From positions 1 to 6,602 of the forward strand of contig CAMATR010000105.1 of the NCBI GenBank assembly GCA_945861175.1: a stretch of 6,602 bases of DNA, in the 5' to 3' direction. Origin of the DNA: Chitinophaga pinensis (GTDB taxonomy: Bacteria > Bacteroidota > Bacteroidia > Flavobacteriales_D > Crocinitomicaceae). Both the position numbers and the translations under genes were made by a program. This document shows positions 5,905-6,602 of the stretch, piece by piece. Position 1 is the first letter of the stretch; every line of letters begins with the position of its first letter. A model generated the notes under the pieces. The model ran no database searches, was not told the origin of the DNA, and was given only the letters and a program-made list of their open reading frames with translations.

Positions 5905-6602
5905 TTAAATCACTCCCAAAGACTTTCCAACTTTTATAAATGCTTCTATTGCCTTATCTAGATCTGAAATGCTATGCGCCGCTGAAATTTGCGTTCGAAT
6001 ACGCGCTTGACCTTTTGCAACTACAGGGAAGAAGAATCCAATAGCATATACCCCTTCTTTTAAAAGTGCATCTGCGAATTTTTGAGAAAGTGCTGCATCG
6101 TATAGCATTATTGGCACTATTGGTGAATTTCCTGGTTTGATATCGAATCCTGCTGCAATGATTTTCTCTTTAAAATAGGCTGTATTTTCTTCTAATTTGT
6201 CGCGCAATTCGGTGGTAGAACTCAAGATATCAAATACTTTATTTGAAGCGCCAACGATTGAGGGAGCTAAAGAATTGGAGAAAAGATAGGGTCTCGATCG
6301 CTGACGAAGTATTTCAATAATTTCTTTCTTACCAGTGGTATAGCCACCCATTGCTCCACCAAGCGCCTTGCCGAGCGTTCCTGTTATTATATCTACTCTA
6401 TCAAGGCAATTGTGATATTCTGGAACACCGCGACCAGTTTTTCCGATAAATCCTGCCGAATGACATTCATCTGTCATAACAAGCGCATCATATTTATCAG
6501 CTAGATCACAGATTTCGTTCATTTTAGCAATGTCACCATCCATTGAAAAAACTCCGTCGGTTACAATTATACGAAAACGTTGCGCCTGTGCTTTTTGCAG
6601 TT
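5905..6602 (-). CDS. kbl: Glycine C-acetyltransferase (2-amino-3-ketobutyrate CoA ligase), C-terminal part (5' end outside window)
   Basis: This PLP-dependent alpha-oxoamine synthase converts 2-amino-3-ketobutyrate plus CoA into glycine plus acetyl-CoA, the second step of threonine breakdown after threonine dehydrogenase. The frame stays open to the window edge (…RFRIIVTDGVFS ahead of the Met at 6543), so that Met is internal and about 231 of the usual ~395-400 residues are visible. Landmarks in order are VTDGVFSMDGD, MTDECHSAGFIG (Asp and His that contact PLP), TGTLGKALGGAMGGY with the Schiff-base Lys at 6367-6369, RQRSRPYLFSNSLAP (typical of Kbl), and the C-terminal domain with PVVAKGQARIRTQISAAHS. 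Serine palmitoyltransferase, BioF and ALA synthase are related, but the RSRPYLFSNSLAP and GTLGKALGGA stretches favour Kbl. The ends are intact and no frameshift is seen. No tdh gene lies in the window. Confidence 0.92.
   Translation of the reverse strand, partial: LQKAQAQRFRIIVTDGVFSMDGDIAKMNEICDLADKYDALVMTDECHSAGFIGKTGRGVPEYHNCLDRVDIITGTLGKALGGAMGGYTTGKKEIIEILRQRSRPYLFSNSLAPSIVGASNKVFDILSSTTELRDKLEENTAYFKEKIIAAGFDIKPGNSPIVPIMLYDAALSQKFADALLKEGVYAIGFFFPVVAKGQARIRTQISAAHSISDLDKAIEAFIKVGKSLGVI

Overview
The window is ordinary chromosomal sequence from a low-GC member of the Bacteroidota, most likely order Flavobacteriales. The evidence is the bamA-ompH-ompH-murI gene order, a secreted protein with a C-terminal type IX secretion (T9SS) sorting domain, and exact TAnnTTTG promoter -7 elements just upstream of genes, with few Shine-Dalgarno sequences. 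Genus cannot be fixed from the sequence alone. No mobile element, CRISPR array, tRNA or rRNA is visible.

Left part, plus strand (1-2589): the 3' end of bamA (last POTRA domain and whole beta-barrel; the start lies outside the window), then two different Skp/OmpH-type periplasmic chaperones in tandem. Together they form an outer-membrane protein assembly cluster: the Skp-like proteins would carry unfolded barrels across the periplasm and BamA would insert them. A strong hairpin-plus-T-run terminator ends this unit. murI (glutamate racemase, D-glutamate for peptidoglycan) follows at once, with a -7 promoter element starting one base after the terminator T-run and only seven bases before its ATG.

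Middle, convergent (3481-4804): after a 92-base convergent gap comes a minus-strand gene for a secreted protein made of a signal peptide, a glycine/asparagine-rich beta-solenoid-like region, a beta-sandwich linker and a T9SS type A sorting domain. It has its own candidate -7 element.

Right part, minus strand (4805-6602): a two-gene operon of a gamma-class carbonic anhydrase-like protein followed by a group III truncated haemoglobin, whose stop and start codons share one base (TAATG). It is preceded by the best promoter match of the window (TTG-N20-TATCTTTG). Beyond a 240-base AT-rich gap lies the 3' part of kbl (2-amino-3-ketobutyrate CoA ligase, threonine/glycine metabolism), which runs off the right edge.

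Nothing here amounts to a clearly new system. The points most worth a second look are the coupled carbonic anhydrase/haemoglobin pair and the compressed terminator/promoter/start arrangement in front of murI, which predicts a leaderless mRNA.
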